A stretch of DNA of 64,000 nucleotides, from positions 310,001 to 374,000 of the forward strand of contig CAVWQE010000008.1 in assembly GCA_963757135.1 (NCBI GenBank). Direction: 5' to 3'. Below are positions 8,334 through 16,654 of this stretch, in pieces. The DNA comes from Gp1-AA145 sp963757135 (GTDB lineage: Bacteria; Acidobacteriota; Terriglobia; Terriglobales; Acidobacteriaceae). A model generated the notes under the pieces. That model had not been told where the DNA came from. It searched no databases and was given only the letters and a program-made list of their open reading frames with translations. Within the stretch, counting starts at the first letter, position 1; the number at the start of each line of letters is the position of its first letter. A program made the translations under genes and the position numbers.

Positions 8334-8369
8334 CCCCACCCTTTCGCAAAGTGCGCGAGAAGGGTGGGG
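8334..8369. repeat. CCCACCC/GGGTGGG hairpin repeat, copy 2
   Basis: CCCCACCCTT at 8334-8343 pairs with AAGGGTGGGG at 8360-8369; CAACC follows as in the other copies. It lies 48 bp beyond the end of the short-chain dehydrogenase gene. Confidence 0.72.
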
Positions 8370-8416
8370 CAACCGCGGTTCGTAGTGTTGTCCTGTTTGG
8401 CTCGGAAACGTAATGA

Positions 8417-9178
8417 TCAGCGCAAACCGCCAGCGATGACGAGGCTTTCGCCGGTGATCCACTGGGCGTCGTTGGAGGCGAAGAAGACGGCTGCGGGAGC
8501 GATGTCTTCGACTTGTCCGATGCGGCCGAGCGGGGTCAAAGATTCGAGCTGCTTGCGAAAATCGCTTTCGATGAAGCCAGCGGCGTGCACACCTTCGGTT
8601 TCGACCATGCCGGGGTTTATGGCGTTCACGCGAATCTTGCGCGGGCCAAGTTCCTTGGCCAGAGTTTTGGTGATGGCGTCCACGGCGGCTTTAGTTCCGT
8701 TGTAGACAGAGGCGTTGGGCGGAGTGAAGGTGCTGACAGCGGAGCTGATATTAATGATGCTACCGCCTTCGGCGCCGAAGTGGCCAGCCGCCTTTTTGGA
8801 TGTGAGCAGCAAGCCCAGCACATTCAGATCAAAAAGTTTGTGGAACTTGTCGGCGGTGACGTCACCGAGGGCGGAGAATTCGTAGATGCCGGCATTGTTG
8901 ACGAGAATGTCGAGGCGACCGAAGGCCTTGGTGGTTTCGGTGAAGAGGCGATCGATGTCCTCTGTTTTGCTGACGTCGGCCTGAACGGCGATGGCGCTTC
9001 CGCCCTTTTTCTTGATTTCGGTGACGACGCGGTCGGCGCCTTCCTTGCTGGATGAGTAATTAACGACGACGGACGCACCCTCGGCCGCGAGTTGCTTGGC
9101 GATTCCCGCCCCGATGCCCTTCGATGCTCCGGTGACGACTGCCACTTTACCTGTCAGTTTTGCTGCCATGCTGATCAT
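8417..9178 (-). CDS. Short-chain dehydrogenase/reductase
   Basis: A 253-residue classical SDR. It shows the TGASKGIG cofactor loop near residue 17, NNAG near 92, the catalytic Ser in IINISSAVS, and the YNGTK catalytic Tyr/Lys pair, with the typical C-terminal GESLVIAGGLR. SDRs of this length reduce or oxidise carbonyl/alcohol groups with NAD(P); the substrate cannot be read (annotated homologs are called 3-oxoacyl-ACP reductase or glucose dehydrogenase). The gene is divergent from a TetR regulator across an intergenic region with two palindromes, so it is very likely the regulator's target. Confidence 0.9.
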   Translation of the reverse strand: MISMAAKLTGKVAVVTGASKGIGAGIAKQLAAEGASVVVNYSSSKEGADRVVTEIKKKGGSAIAVQADVSKTEDIDRLFTETTKAFGRLDILVNNAGIYEFSALGDVTADKFHKLFDLNVLGLLLTSKKAAGHFGAEGGSIINISSAVSTFTPPNASVYNGTKAAVDAITKTLAKELGPRKIRVNAINPGMVETEGVHAAGFIESDFRKQLESLTPLGRIGQVEDIAPAAVFFASNDAQWITGESLVIAGGLR

Positions 9179-9197
9179 CTCCTTGAACGTTTATGTT

Positions 9198-9262
9198 CTG
9201 TACTCATCGGTACAGATGTTGTAGATGTGGCGAGGGATTCATGATTTCTGTACCATCAGGTA
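9198..9262. promoter_or_regulatory. Two TetR-type operator palindromes in the SDR/tetR divergent region
   Basis: CTGTAC-tcatcg-GTACAG at 9198-9215 is a perfect 18-bp inverted repeat, and CTGTACCATCAGGTATGA at 9248-9265 contains TACC-atca-GGTA (9251-9262). Both share the TGTAC..CATC..GGTA core. One sits next to the SDR start (9178), the other just before the TetR start (9269), as expected for joint control and autorepression. Confidence 0.75.
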
Positions 9263-9268
9263 TGAAAG

Positions 9269-9901
9269 GTGAATGTGACGCGCAGAGCGAAGAAGAAACA
9301 GCCAGTGACGGCTCTCCGGGGGCGGCCGCGGTCTTTTGATTGGAACCAGGCGCTGGATAGGGCACTGCAGGTCTTCTGGCGCAAGGGCTACAAAGGGGCC
9401 TCACTCTCGGACCTAACCAAAGCCATGGGCATAAACCGTCCCAGCATGTACGCTGCCTTCGGAGATAAGGAAGAACTGTTTCGAAAGGCACTGGTGCGTT
9501 ACGTGAACGGCCGGGAGGGTTACCTGTTCGAGGCGCTTAAGCTGCCTACGGCGCGTGCCGTGGCGGAGAGGCTGCTGCTGGGCGCTGCGGATTCGATGTG
9601 CGGCGGCGAAGGCAATCCGGCGGGATGCCTGTTGGTGCAAGGCGGACTCGCGGTGGGCGACGAGGACGAATCTATCAGACGGGAGCTCATCTCTCGCCGT
9701 CGGGCCAATGAGGCGATCGTGCGAAGGCGATTGCAACGTGCGAAGAGAGAAGAAGACTTGGCTCCGACATCGGATCCGGCGGTGCTGGCGCGGTATATTG
9801 CGACGATCAGTCAGGGCATCGCGGTGCAGGCTGCCAGCGGAGCGAGCCGGGATCAGTTACGAGAAGTTGCGAAGACGGCACTACGCGCGTGGCCGAAATA
9901 A
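9269..9901 (+). CDS. TetR/AcrR family transcriptional regulator
   Basis: A 210-residue TetR-type repressor. The N-terminal helix-turn-helix is clear (ALQVFWRKGYKGASLSDLTKAMGINRPSMYAAFGDKEELF), followed by a helical ligand domain ending in SQGIAVQAASGASRDQL. GRPRSFD before the first helix is typical of the group controlling short-chain dehydrogenases. The start is GTG at 9269, seven bases after the second operator palindrome; an AAAGG precedes it. Presumably it represses the divergent SDR gene until an inducer, perhaps a toxic aldehyde or ketone, binds. Confidence 0.9.
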   Translation: MNVTRRAKKKQPVTALRGRPRSFDWNQALDRALQVFWRKGYKGASLSDLTKAMGINRPSMYAAFGDKEELFRKALVRYVNGREGYLFEALKLPTARAVAERLLLGAADSMCGGEGNPAGCLLVQGGLAVGDEDESIRRELISRRRANEAIVRRRLQRAKREEDLAPTSDPAVLARYIATISQGIAVQAASGASRDQLREVAKTALRAWPK

Positions 9902-9904
9902 TGC

Positions 9905-10591
9905 TTACCGGCGCCAATGAAGGTAGAGATACATGATGCCGAAGAGCAGCAACAGCGTCAGCAGGAAACGCAAAATGGGGCCGGCGTTGCTGCGGGCGGG
10001 AGTGATCGGCGAATTGTCGCTGGCATTGATGCCGAAGTTTGAATTGGAAATGGTGTTGCTGAACTGAGGAGCGATGGACGGATTTTGGTCCATGGTTTGT
10101 TCTGGAGTGCCGGTCGGGGCAGGCGGACTGAAGTTCGAATGGCCACCGCTATTGCCATCCACGAAGACTTTTACGTCGCCGGAGCTAAGCTGAGTGGCAA
10201 GCTCGGGCGGTATTTGGGACGCGAGTTCGGGAGGAAGATGGTCCAGGATCTGCTTTCCGAACAGCGAGAGAAGTTTTTCGGCGAAGCGGCTCTCGACTTC
10301 TTCGTGCGATCCGGCGCCGGCGTTCGGGTCGCTCGAGTGAAAAGCTACACTTCCGTCGGATTGGCGCTCGATGTGAAATGAAACCCGATTGTTCGGCGGG
10401 AGCTTAAGCCCTGGGAACTGAGTGGCGATGGACGCGTTAATGCTGTTCTGAATTTTTTGTCTAAGCTCCATCTGGTTGGGAGCTTCGAGCGGGGGAAGCG
10501 CGGGATCACTGGCGCGGGCAATGAAGCCGCCTTCCGGCTTGGCCTCGATGTGGTAAGTGAACTGCGAGAAGAGGCGCTTGAACTCCATCAC
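9905..10591 (-). CDS. Unknown tail-anchored membrane protein
   Basis: Not recognised. The 228-residue protein has a soluble N-terminal domain (KRLFSQFTYHIEAKPEGGFIARASDPALPPLEAPNQ, which looks like a small beta domain), a Gln/Pro/Asn/Ser-rich linker (residues ~125-200) and a single C-terminal membrane segment (ILRFLLTLLLLFGIMYLYLHW). That makes it a tail-anchored protein with its body in the cytoplasm. It ends three bases from the end of the convergent tetR gene. Confidence 0.75.
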   Translation of the reverse strand: MMEFKRLFSQFTYHIEAKPEGGFIARASDPALPPLEAPNQMELRQKIQNSINASIATQFPGLKLPPNNRVSFHIERQSDGSVAFHSSDPNAGAGSHEEVESRFAEKLLSLFGKQILDHLPPELASQIPPELATQLSSGDVKVFVDGNSGGHSNFSPPAPTGTPEQTMDQNPSIAPQFSNTISNSNFGINASDNSPITPARSNAGPILRFLLTLLLLFGIMYLYLHWRR

Positions 10592-10672
10592 CGGGATTCT
10601 AGCGCGAGGCTGACCGCGAATACATGGTTAAGTGGATACCCGAAGGGATTGTTCATCTTTGTCTGTGGAGCG

Positions 10673-10690
10673 ACGGGCGTCCTCGCCCGT
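10673..10690. repeat. Single-hairpin variant of the GGACGGACA-type repeat
   Basis: ACGGGCG-tcct-CGCCCGT followed by CCACACGACC lies between two minus-strand genes. It matches the second hairpin and tail of the twin-hairpin elements near 19.3, 21.2, 22.4, 25.7 and 27.8 kb, with changed but still paired arm bases. Confidence 0.6.
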
Positions 10691-10737
10691 CCACACGACC
10701 TAATCGCCCCGTTGCTCTATAAGCGTTCGTTCCTCGT

Positions 10738-11754
10738 TCAGTTCATGGTCAGCACCACGCGGAAGCGGGCGCGACCGGAAATCATCTGATCGTAGGCTTC
10801 GGCGGCTTTTTCGAGCGGATATTTTTCGATCATGGGGCGCACGCCGCTGAGCGCGCTGAATTCCATGGTTTCCTCGGAGTCTTTCGCGGTTCCCGAGGCC
10901 CAGCCTTGAACCATGATGCGACCGAAGATAAATTGAACCGGAGTGATCGTGAGCGGATCGGGGCCGGCGCCGACCACGAGCAGCTTGCCGTTGCGCTTAA
11001 GGCCACTGGTGAGGAGAGACATGGATTTCGAATCGGGGGCGGTTGCCACGATCAGATTGACGCCTCCAAGTTTTTTCAGTTCCGCAACGGGATCTGCGCT
11101 GCCACTATCAATGTACTGGTGAGCGCCGAGCTTCTCAGCAAGAGGAGCCTTGTCCGCGCTGCCAATCGCAATAGTTCGGAAGCCCATCCGCCGCGCGTAC
11201 TGAATTCCGAGGTGGCCGAGACCGCCGATCCCCTGAACGGCAACCGTATCGCCGGAGCGGAAGCCGGCGTTGCGCATGGCGTTGAAAACTGTGATGCCGG
11301 CGCAGAGCAGGGGCGCGGCGTCGGCCGCCGGAAGATTCTCGGGAATCGCAGCAACTGCCTCCGCGGGAGCAATCATGTATTCGGCATAACCACCGTCGAA
11401 GCTGAGGGCAGTTATTTTTTCGTTCTCACAATTGTTGAAGTCGCCCTGGCGGCAGTAACTGCAAATGAAGCAGTGCCCGCCGTGCCAGCCCACCCCGACT
11501 CGCTGGCCGATCTTCCACGGCGTCACGTCGGGCCCAATTGCGTCAATGCGGCCGGCAATTTCGTGTCCAGGAATGCGCGGATACGGCAGGCCCGGCCAGA
11601 GCCCTTCTTTGACGAGAGCGTCGCTGTGGCAGATGCCGCAGGCTTCAACCTTGATGCGCACCTGATTGCGGGCCGGTTCAGGGATCGGGCGTTCGACAAC
11701 TTCAAAATTTCCTTTGGGGCGGGAGATCTGGACAGCTTTCATGGTTGCGGGCAT
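10738..11754 (-). CDS. Zinc-dependent alcohol dehydrogenase (MDR superfamily)
   Basis: A 338-residue medium-chain dehydrogenase. The catalytic zinc site is seen in CGICHSD and PGHEIAGRID; the structural zinc cysteines are in CFICSYCRQGDFNNCEN; the NAD(P) fold has GIGGLGHLGIQYARRMG. Spacing fits AdhP/AdhA-type enzymes that oxidise primary alcohols or reduce aldehydes. AAGGA six bases before the ATG at 11754 supports this start, although an inner ATG at 11742 (MKAVQISRP) aligns better with many relatives. Confidence 0.92.
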   Translation of the reverse strand: MPATMKAVQISRPKGNFEVVERPIPEPARNQVRIKVEACGICHSDALVKEGLWPGLPYPRIPGHEIAGRIDAIGPDVTPWKIGQRVGVGWHGGHCFICSYCRQGDFNNCENEKITALSFDGGYAEYMIAPAEAVAAIPENLPAADAAPLLCAGITVFNAMRNAGFRSGDTVAVQGIGGLGHLGIQYARRMGFRTIAIGSADKAPLAEKLGAHQYIDSGSADPVAELKKLGGVNLIVATAPDSKSMSLLTSGLKRNGKLLVVGAGPDPLTITPVQFIFGRIMVQGWASGTAKDSEETMEFSALSGVRPMIEKYPLEKAAEAYDQMISGRARFRVVLTMN

Positions 11755-11893
11755 GAAGGATCCTTCTTTCGAATATTTAGTGCGTTGGATGTTTTAGTCT
11801 TTGCTATAGATGGAGATTGTCATGATTGGGATTCATGCGCAGAAATTGTTTTCGCTTTAAGTGACCGAAATGGAATTTCGCAATGGAGCCGTT

Positions 11894-11917
11894 AGCTGTC
11901 AGCCATCAGCCGTCAGG
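11894..11917. repeat. CAGCCATCAGCCGTCAG 7-bp-phased repeat
   Basis: GCTGTCAGCCATCAGCCGTCAG has a roughly 7-base period. Related runs are at 13165, 16566, 30601, 34455 and 63799. It lies in the 251-bp gap before pntAA, in which nothing else was recognised. Confidence 0.6.
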
Positions 11918-12005
11918 AAAAAGTGGTGAAATGCAGGGTTTTGCCGATTACTTTTAATGTTCCGAGTTTACGGGTAGAATTTCCGTTCCTCGAAAGGATG
12001 AGCGA

Positions 12006-13163
12006 TTGATCGTAGGAGTTCCGAAAGAAATTTATCCCGGAGAGCGTCGAGTTGCGCTGACGCCGGTCGTAGTTCCCATGCTGGCGAAAGCTGGGCTGGA
12101 AGTCGCGATCGAAGCGGGCGCGGGTGTAGCGGCAGGATATCTGGATGCGCAATATCAGGAAAAAGGCGCGAAGGTCCTGCCGGACCGGGCTGCGGTGTTT
12201 GCGCAAGCGGACATTATTGCTCAGGTGCTCAGCCATGGCGCGAACGATAAGAACGGCGCACAGGACTTGCCGCTGCTGCGGCGCGGGCAGATTCTGATTG
12301 GATTTCTACGGCCGCTGGCGTCGGCAGAAACGGTGCAGCAGGTGGCACAAACCGGCGCCACTGCATTTGCTGTGGAGTTGATGCCGCGCACCACACGCGC
12401 CCAGAGCATGGACGCGTTGTCGTCGATGGCTTCGATCGCAGGGTATAAAGCGGTAATTGCGGTTGCGGACGCCCTCCCGAAAATTTTTCCGATGATGACC
12501 ACGGCGGCGGGAACGATCACGCCGTCGCGTGTGCTGGTGATCGGGGCGGGCGTCGCGGGATTGCAGGCGATCGCGACTGCACGGAGGTTGGGTTCGGTGG
12601 TGTCCGCTTACGATGTCCGTGCCGCGGTGAAGGAGCAAGTACAGAGTTTAGGCGGAAGATTTGTGGAGTTGCCGCTCGAAACTGGAGACGCGCAGGATGC
12701 CCGCGGATACGCGAAAGCGCAGGACGAAGCGTTTTACGCGAAGCAGCGCGAGCTGTTGGGCAAAGTCATTGCGGAAAATGACGCCGTGATTACGACGGCG
12801 GTGGTTCCGGGAAAGAAGGCGCCGGTCCTGGTGACCGAGGCGATGGTGAAAGGCATGGCCCCGGGTTCGGTGATTCTGGATCTGGCGGCGGAGCGTGGCG
12901 GGAACTGTGAGTTGACGCGCGCCGGAGAATCAGTGGTCGCGCATGGCGTAACGATTCTTGGGCCGATCAATCTCGCAGGCACTGCGCCCTATCACGCCAG
13001 CCAGGTGTATGCCCGGAATCTCACTTCATTTCTCCAGAACCTGGTGAAGGATGGGCAGGTGCGTCCCGCAGAGAGCGACGACATTATTCACGATACTCTG
13101 CTGACCAAAGACGGGGAAGTGGTGAATGCCAGGGTGAGAGAGATGCTGGGGCTGGGAGCGTGA
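12006..13163 (+). CDS. pntAA: NAD(P) transhydrogenase alpha subunit, domain I (PntAA)
   Basis: A 385-residue protein matching the NAD(H)-binding dI part of proton-translocating transhydrogenase: MIVGVPKEIYPGERRVALTP at the start, the RARAQSMDALSS-like TTRAQSMDALSSMASIAGYKA loop, and a Rossmann motif VIGAGVAGLQAIATARRLG. It transfers hydride between NADH and NADP+ together with PntB, driven by the proton gradient. The alpha chain is split in two genes, as in many non-enteric bacteria. Start is TTG at 12006 with AAAGGA about eight bases upstream. Confidence 0.95.
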   Translation: MIVGVPKEIYPGERRVALTPVVVPMLAKAGLEVAIEAGAGVAAGYLDAQYQEKGAKVLPDRAAVFAQADIIAQVLSHGANDKNGAQDLPLLRRGQILIGFLRPLASAETVQQVAQTGATAFAVELMPRTTRAQSMDALSSMASIAGYKAVIAVADALPKIFPMMTTAAGTITPSRVLVIGAGVAGLQAIATARRLGSVVSAYDVRAAVKEQVQSLGGRFVELPLETGDAQDARGYAKAQDEAFYAKQRELLGKVIAENDAVITTAVVPGKKAPVLVTEAMVKGMAPGSVILDLAAERGGNCELTRAGESVVAHGVTILGPINLAGTAPYHASQVYARNLTSFLQNLVKDGQVRPAESDDIIHDTLLTKDGEVVNARVREMLGLGA

Positions 13164-13367
13164 AGCAGTTGCTAGTTGTTAGTTGTCAGTTCGTGTGGAA
13201 GTGCCTGGGGTTAGTGATAACTGAGCACTGCCAATCCGAAGTCAAAATACCCACCCTGTCGCAAAGAACGCGACAAGGGTGGGGCAACCGCAGTGGCTGC
13301 TGGTTAGCGAAGTCAAAGGTTTTAACCGCAGAGAACGCAAAGCACGCAAAGAAAACAGGATTGATCA
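13164..13367. repeat. Stacked repeats of three families inside the pnt operon
   Basis: Three repeat types follow one another in 200 bp between pntAA and pntAB: a degenerate 7-base-phased run (13165-13191), a CCCACCC..GGGTGGG hairpin (13250-13262 with 13270-13283, with GTCGC/GCGAC extending the stem) followed by CAACC, and the TTTTAACCGCAGAGAACGCA element at 13319-13355. The pntAB ATG follows 12 bases later. Confidence 0.75.
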
Positions 13368-13685
13368 ATGGGAACTGCATTAGTTGATGGTTTGTTTGTG
13401 TTCATGCTGGCGGGGTTTATTGGGTTTGAGGTCATCAAACGCATCTCTCCGCTGCTGCACACACCGTTGATGTCGATCACGAATGCGCTCGATGCCATCG
13501 CGGTCGTGGGTGCGATTGTGCTGGTGGGCAGGCATGAGAGCAAGCTGGCATTCGTGCTGGGAATACTGGCGGTGATTGCGGCGACCAGCAACATCGTTGG
13601 CGGATTCCTGATTACCGACCGCATGGTGAAGATGTTCAAGTCGAGCCGTCCGGCAAAAGCGGGCACTGAGAGCGCAGCCAAATAA
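13368..13685 (+). CDS. pntAB: NAD(P) transhydrogenase alpha subunit, membrane part (PntAB)
   Basis: A 105-residue membrane protein with three hydrophobic helices (LVDGLFVFMLAGFIGFEVI, AIAVVGAIVLVG, LAFVLGILAVIAATSNIVGGFLI) and the conserved HTPLMSITNAL segment that begins the dII part of transhydrogenase. It pairs with PntB to form the proton channel. Stop and next start overlap (TAATGA). Confidence 0.95.
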   Translation: MGTALVDGLFVFMLAGFIGFEVIKRISPLLHTPLMSITNALDAIAVVGAIVLVGRHESKLAFVLGILAVIAATSNIVGGFLITDRMVKMFKSSRPAKAGTESAAK

Positions 13686-15097
13686 TGAGCGAATTCCTCG
13701 GCAGTCAAAGTTTCATCGGGCTGATTTATCTGATTGCGAGCGCGCTCTTTATTCTTGCGCTCCGGTGGATGAATGCGCCGCCGACGGCGCGGCGCGGAAT
13801 TCTGGCCGGCGAAATCGGCATGGTGTTGGCCATCGGCGGCACGCTGCTGCAGCTTGGGGTTGAAGGTAAGATCGAGCACATCGCCATCAGCTACGGCTGG
13901 ATTTTTCTGGCGCTGGGAATCGGTACGGCGATCGGCGCCCCCCTCGGTTTGGTGCAGATGACAGCGGTACCGCAGCGGACCGCATTAAGTCATGCGTTCG
14001 GCGCGTTTTGCGTCACGCTGGTAGGCACGGCGGAGTATTACCTCGGAACGCCCAACATCCCCGCGTTCAAGATGTCGGTGCTGTGCTGCGAGGTGATTCT
14101 CGGAGGGCTGACTGTCACCGGCAGCTTAATGGCGGCAGGCAAGCTGCAGGAAGTGCTGCCGCAACGGCCGATCACGTTTAAAGGACAGAACGTTTTCAAT
14201 CTGTCGATGCTGGTGGTGGCGATTGGCATTGCGGTTTGTCTGGTGCGCAATCCCGGGGCGACGCATTTGTATCCGGTGATGGTCGGCATTGCGCTGGTGT
14301 TTGGCGTGATGCTGGTGATCCCGATCGGCGGCGCGGATATGCCGACGGTGATCTCACTGCTGAATTCTTACGCCGGACTGTCGGCGGCGGCAATGGGCTT
14401 TGTTCTCAACAACAAGCTGCTGATTGTTGCAGGGGCGCTTGATGGTTCTTCGGGCTTCATCCTTTCGGTGATTATGTCGAAGGCGATGAACCGATCGTTT
14501 ACCAACGTTCTGTTCGGAGCGTTTGGTCAGGTCGCGCCAGCGGCCGCAGGGGTGCAGGAAGCGCGGCCAGTGAAGAGCGCGTCACCAGAGGAGGCGGCGG
14601 GAATTCTGGCGGCGGCAAGCCGGGTAGTGGTGGTGCCCGGATACGGCATGGCAGTGGCGCAGGCGCAGCACAAAGTCCGAGAGTTGTATGACGCGCTCAC
14701 CAAGCGCGGCGTGGATGTGCGGTTTGCGATTCATCCGGTGGCGGGCCGCATGCCTGGACATATGAACGTCCTGCTTGCGGAAGCCGATGTTCCGTACGAT
14801 CGCCTGATGGAGATGGATGATATCAATGGCGATTTTCCGCAGGTGGATGTGTCATTGATTATCGGGGCGAATGACGTGACCAACCCGGCCGCGAAGACGG
14901 ACAAGTCTAGCCCGATTTACGGGATGCCGGTGCTGGATGTGGAGAGATCGCACACAGTAATGGTCATCAAGCGCAGCATGAACCCGGGATTTGCGGGGAT
15001 TGATAATCCTCTTTATTACATGGACCAGACGTTGATGTTGTTCGGCGACGCGAAAGTGTTTGTCAGCAATATTGTGAAAGAGTTGGGGCACGGGTAG
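13685..15097 (+). CDS. pntB: NAD(P) transhydrogenase beta subunit (PntB)
   Basis: A 470-residue protein: an N-terminal membrane domain with eight or nine helices, including GGADMPTVISLLNSYAGLSAAAMGF typical of dII, and a C-terminal NADP(H)-binding dIII with VVVPGYGMAVAQAQHKVRELYD, HPVAGRMPGHMNVLLAEADVPYD and GANDVTNPAA. These residues bind NADP and gate proton transfer. Start overlaps the pntAB stop. With the two upstream genes it makes a complete enzyme giving NADPH. Confidence 0.96.
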   Translation: MSEFLGSQSFIGLIYLIASALFILALRWMNAPPTARRGILAGEIGMVLAIGGTLLQLGVEGKIEHIAISYGWIFLALGIGTAIGAPLGLVQMTAVPQRTALSHAFGAFCVTLVGTAEYYLGTPNIPAFKMSVLCCEVILGGLTVTGSLMAAGKLQEVLPQRPITFKGQNVFNLSMLVVAIGIAVCLVRNPGATHLYPVMVGIALVFGVMLVIPIGGADMPTVISLLNSYAGLSAAAMGFVLNNKLLIVAGALDGSSGFILSVIMSKAMNRSFTNVLFGAFGQVAPAAAGVQEARPVKSASPEEAAGILAAASRVVVVPGYGMAVAQAQHKVRELYDALTKRGVDVRFAIHPVAGRMPGHMNVLLAEADVPYDRLMEMDDINGDFPQVDVSLIIGANDVTNPAAKTDKSSPIYGMPVLDVERSHTVMVIKRSMNPGFAGIDNPLYYMDQTLMLFGDAKVFVSNIVKELGHG

Positions 15098-15115
15098 CTA
15101 TCGCGTTTTCGTCAC

Positions 15116-15630
15116 CAGGGGCTAAAGCCCTCAAGTGAGGGTTATGCTTGCGCGGCCATGAATGGCCGCTCTTCCACGTTGGTCTCCTGGGTTCAGCGTT
15201 GGAGGCATCCGAGGCAGAGTTGGAAGGTAATGCCGTCACATTAGCAGGGGCTAAAGCCCTCAAGTGAGGGTTATGCTTGCGCGGCCATGAATGGCCGCTC
15301 TTCCACGTTGGTCTCCTGGGTTCAGCGTTGGAGGCATCCGAGGCAGAGTTGGAGGGTAATGCCGTCACATTAGCAGGGGCTAAAGCCCTCAAGTGAGGGT
15401 TATGCTTGCGCGGCCATGAATGGCCGCTCTTCCACGTTGGTCTCCTGGGTTCAGCGTTGGAGGCATCCGAGGCAGAATTTGGAAGGTAATGCCGTCACAT
15501 TAGCAGGGGCTAAAGCCCTCAAGTGAGGGTTATGCTTGCGCGGCCATGAATGGCCGCTCTTCCACGTTGATCTCCTGGGTTCAGCGTTGGAGGCATCCGA
15601 GGCAGAGTTGGAAGGTAATGCCGTCACATT
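15116..15630. repeat. Four-copy tandem array of a 129-130 bp unit
   Basis: Copies start at 15116, 15245, 15374 and 15504 (CAGGGGCTAAAGCCCTCAAG...). Periods are 129, 129 and 130 bp. Each unit contains three hairpins: GGGCTaaAGCCC, CCTCaagtGAGG and GCGGCCAT-ga-ATGGCCGC. The copies differ at only a few bases (for example GTTGG versus GTTGA, and one inserted T in copy 3), so expansion is recent. No gene lies between pntB and the next gene at 15770. Confidence 0.95.
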
Positions 15631-15656
15631 TAACGCACGACTGAACCGCTGTAGAA

Positions 15657-15727
15657 AACGCAATGAATGCAGATTCCTCAACATCCTCACCGCGGCAGGC
15701 GCGGTTACGGACGGTTCGGAATGACAA
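15657..15727. repeat. CAGATTCCTC..GGCTCGGAATGACAATT repeat, copy 1
   Basis: The stretch with GCAGATTCCTCAACATCC, CTCACCGCGG, GCGCGG and CGGTTCGGAATGACAATTT is repeated with few changes at about 32004-32069. A shorter relative (GGAGCGGTTCGGAATGACA) is near 26982. Its place is at the end of the tandem array. Confidence 0.7.
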
Positions 15728-15769
15728 TTTAAGGGGATTGGCAGGTCGGCTGGAAGTGAGTAGTAGCGA

Positions 15770-16564
15770 ATGATCAGCTTTCTTTCCATCATTGCGCTGG
15801 GATTCTTTCTCGGGATGCGGCACGCGACGGATCCCGATCACGTGATTGCTGTGACCACGATCGTGAGCCGTGAGCGCCGGGTTTCAAAATCAGCATGGAT
15901 CGGCGCGTTCTGGGGCGTCGGCCATACGCTCACGATTTTTGTGGTCGGCGCAGCCATCATTTTGTTTGGGCTGGTCATCCCGCCGCGGATCGGTCTGAGC
16001 ATGGAACTGGCAGTTGGAGCCATGCTTATCGTGCTGGGATTGTTTAACGTGAGCAGCTTCTTCCGCTCCATGCCTGCGCCCGTGCAGACGGCAAACGCCC
16101 AGGTTCACTCGCATCATCATGCGCACGGCGACTACATTCACACCCATCCGCATAGTCATACGCCGGAGGGGCACCCCCACGCCGGGGATGAAACGCCGCT
16201 TGCGCGGATCGATCGGGTGATGATGCGGTTTACGGCCTACCGGCCGTTGCGTCCGCTCATGATCGGAATCGTTCATGGGTTGGCCGGATCGGCCGCCGTT
16301 GCCCTGCTGGTGCTGGCGACAATCAGGGATGCGCGCTGGGCCATCGCCTATTTACTGGTATTCGGCATCGGCACCATCGCCGGAATGATGGTCATCACCA
16401 TGAGCATTGCTTCCGCCTTCCACCTTGCGCGCGGTCAGAATTTTCTGCGGCGTATCGCGCTTGCCTCGGGTGTCCTGAGTCTGGCCTTCGGGATTTTCGT
16501 TGCATACCAGATATGCGTGGTTAACGGGCTTTTCACGGCGAATCCGCAGTGGACGCCGCGGTAG
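15770..16564 (+). CDS. NiCoT-like / high-affinity nickel transporter family protein
   Basis: A 264-residue membrane protein with the metal-binding HATDPDHV sequence (HX4DH motif) in the first helix at about residue 19, followed by HTLTIFVVGAAI in the second; these define the NiCoT and UreH-like transporters. A cytoplasmic His-rich loop (HSHHHAHGDYIHTHPHSH, residues ~112-130) probably gathers metal. At least six membrane segments are visible. Substrate is probably Ni2+ or Co2+; no urease, hydrogenase or cobalamin genes are nearby to decide. Confidence 0.85.
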   Translation: MISFLSIIALGFFLGMRHATDPDHVIAVTTIVSRERRVSKSAWIGAFWGVGHTLTIFVVGAAIILFGLVIPPRIGLSMELAVGAMLIVLGLFNVSSFFRSMPAPVQTANAQVHSHHHAHGDYIHTHPHSHTPEGHPHAGDETPLARIDRVMMRFTAYRPLRPLMIGIVHGLAGSAAVALLVLATIRDARWAIAYLLVFGIGTIAGMMVITMSIASAFHLARGQNFLRRIALASGVLSLAFGIFVAYQICVVNGLFTANPQWTPR

Positions 16565-16565
16565 A

Positions 16566-16600
16566 GTTCCAGCCGTCAGCCCTCAGCTTTCAGCCATCAG
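16566..16600. repeat. CAGCCGTCAGCCCTCAG 7-bp-phased repeat
   Basis: Starts two bases after the transporter stop: CAGCCGTCAGCCCTCAGCTT then TCAGCCATCAG. Same family as 11894 and 30601. Confidence 0.6.
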
Positions 16601-16654
16601 AAACGCTCGGGCTACGCTTTACAACCAAGCAGAGCCAATTTATATTCTCCGCTC

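Noticed and set aside
10906..11895. 329-residue plus-strand open frame
   Set aside because: Antisense to the alcohol dehydrogenase, whose zinc motifs are intact; no recognisable domain.
15063..15392. Minus-strand frame with 43-residue repeats (RALAPANVTALPSNSASDASN...)
   Set aside because: It is produced by the 129-bp tandem array, whose unit length is a multiple of three; no ribosome site, no known domain, and it overlaps the end of pntB.
15116..15630. Possible CRISPR array
   Set aside because: The whole 129-bp unit is repeated without unique spacers, and no cas genes are present.
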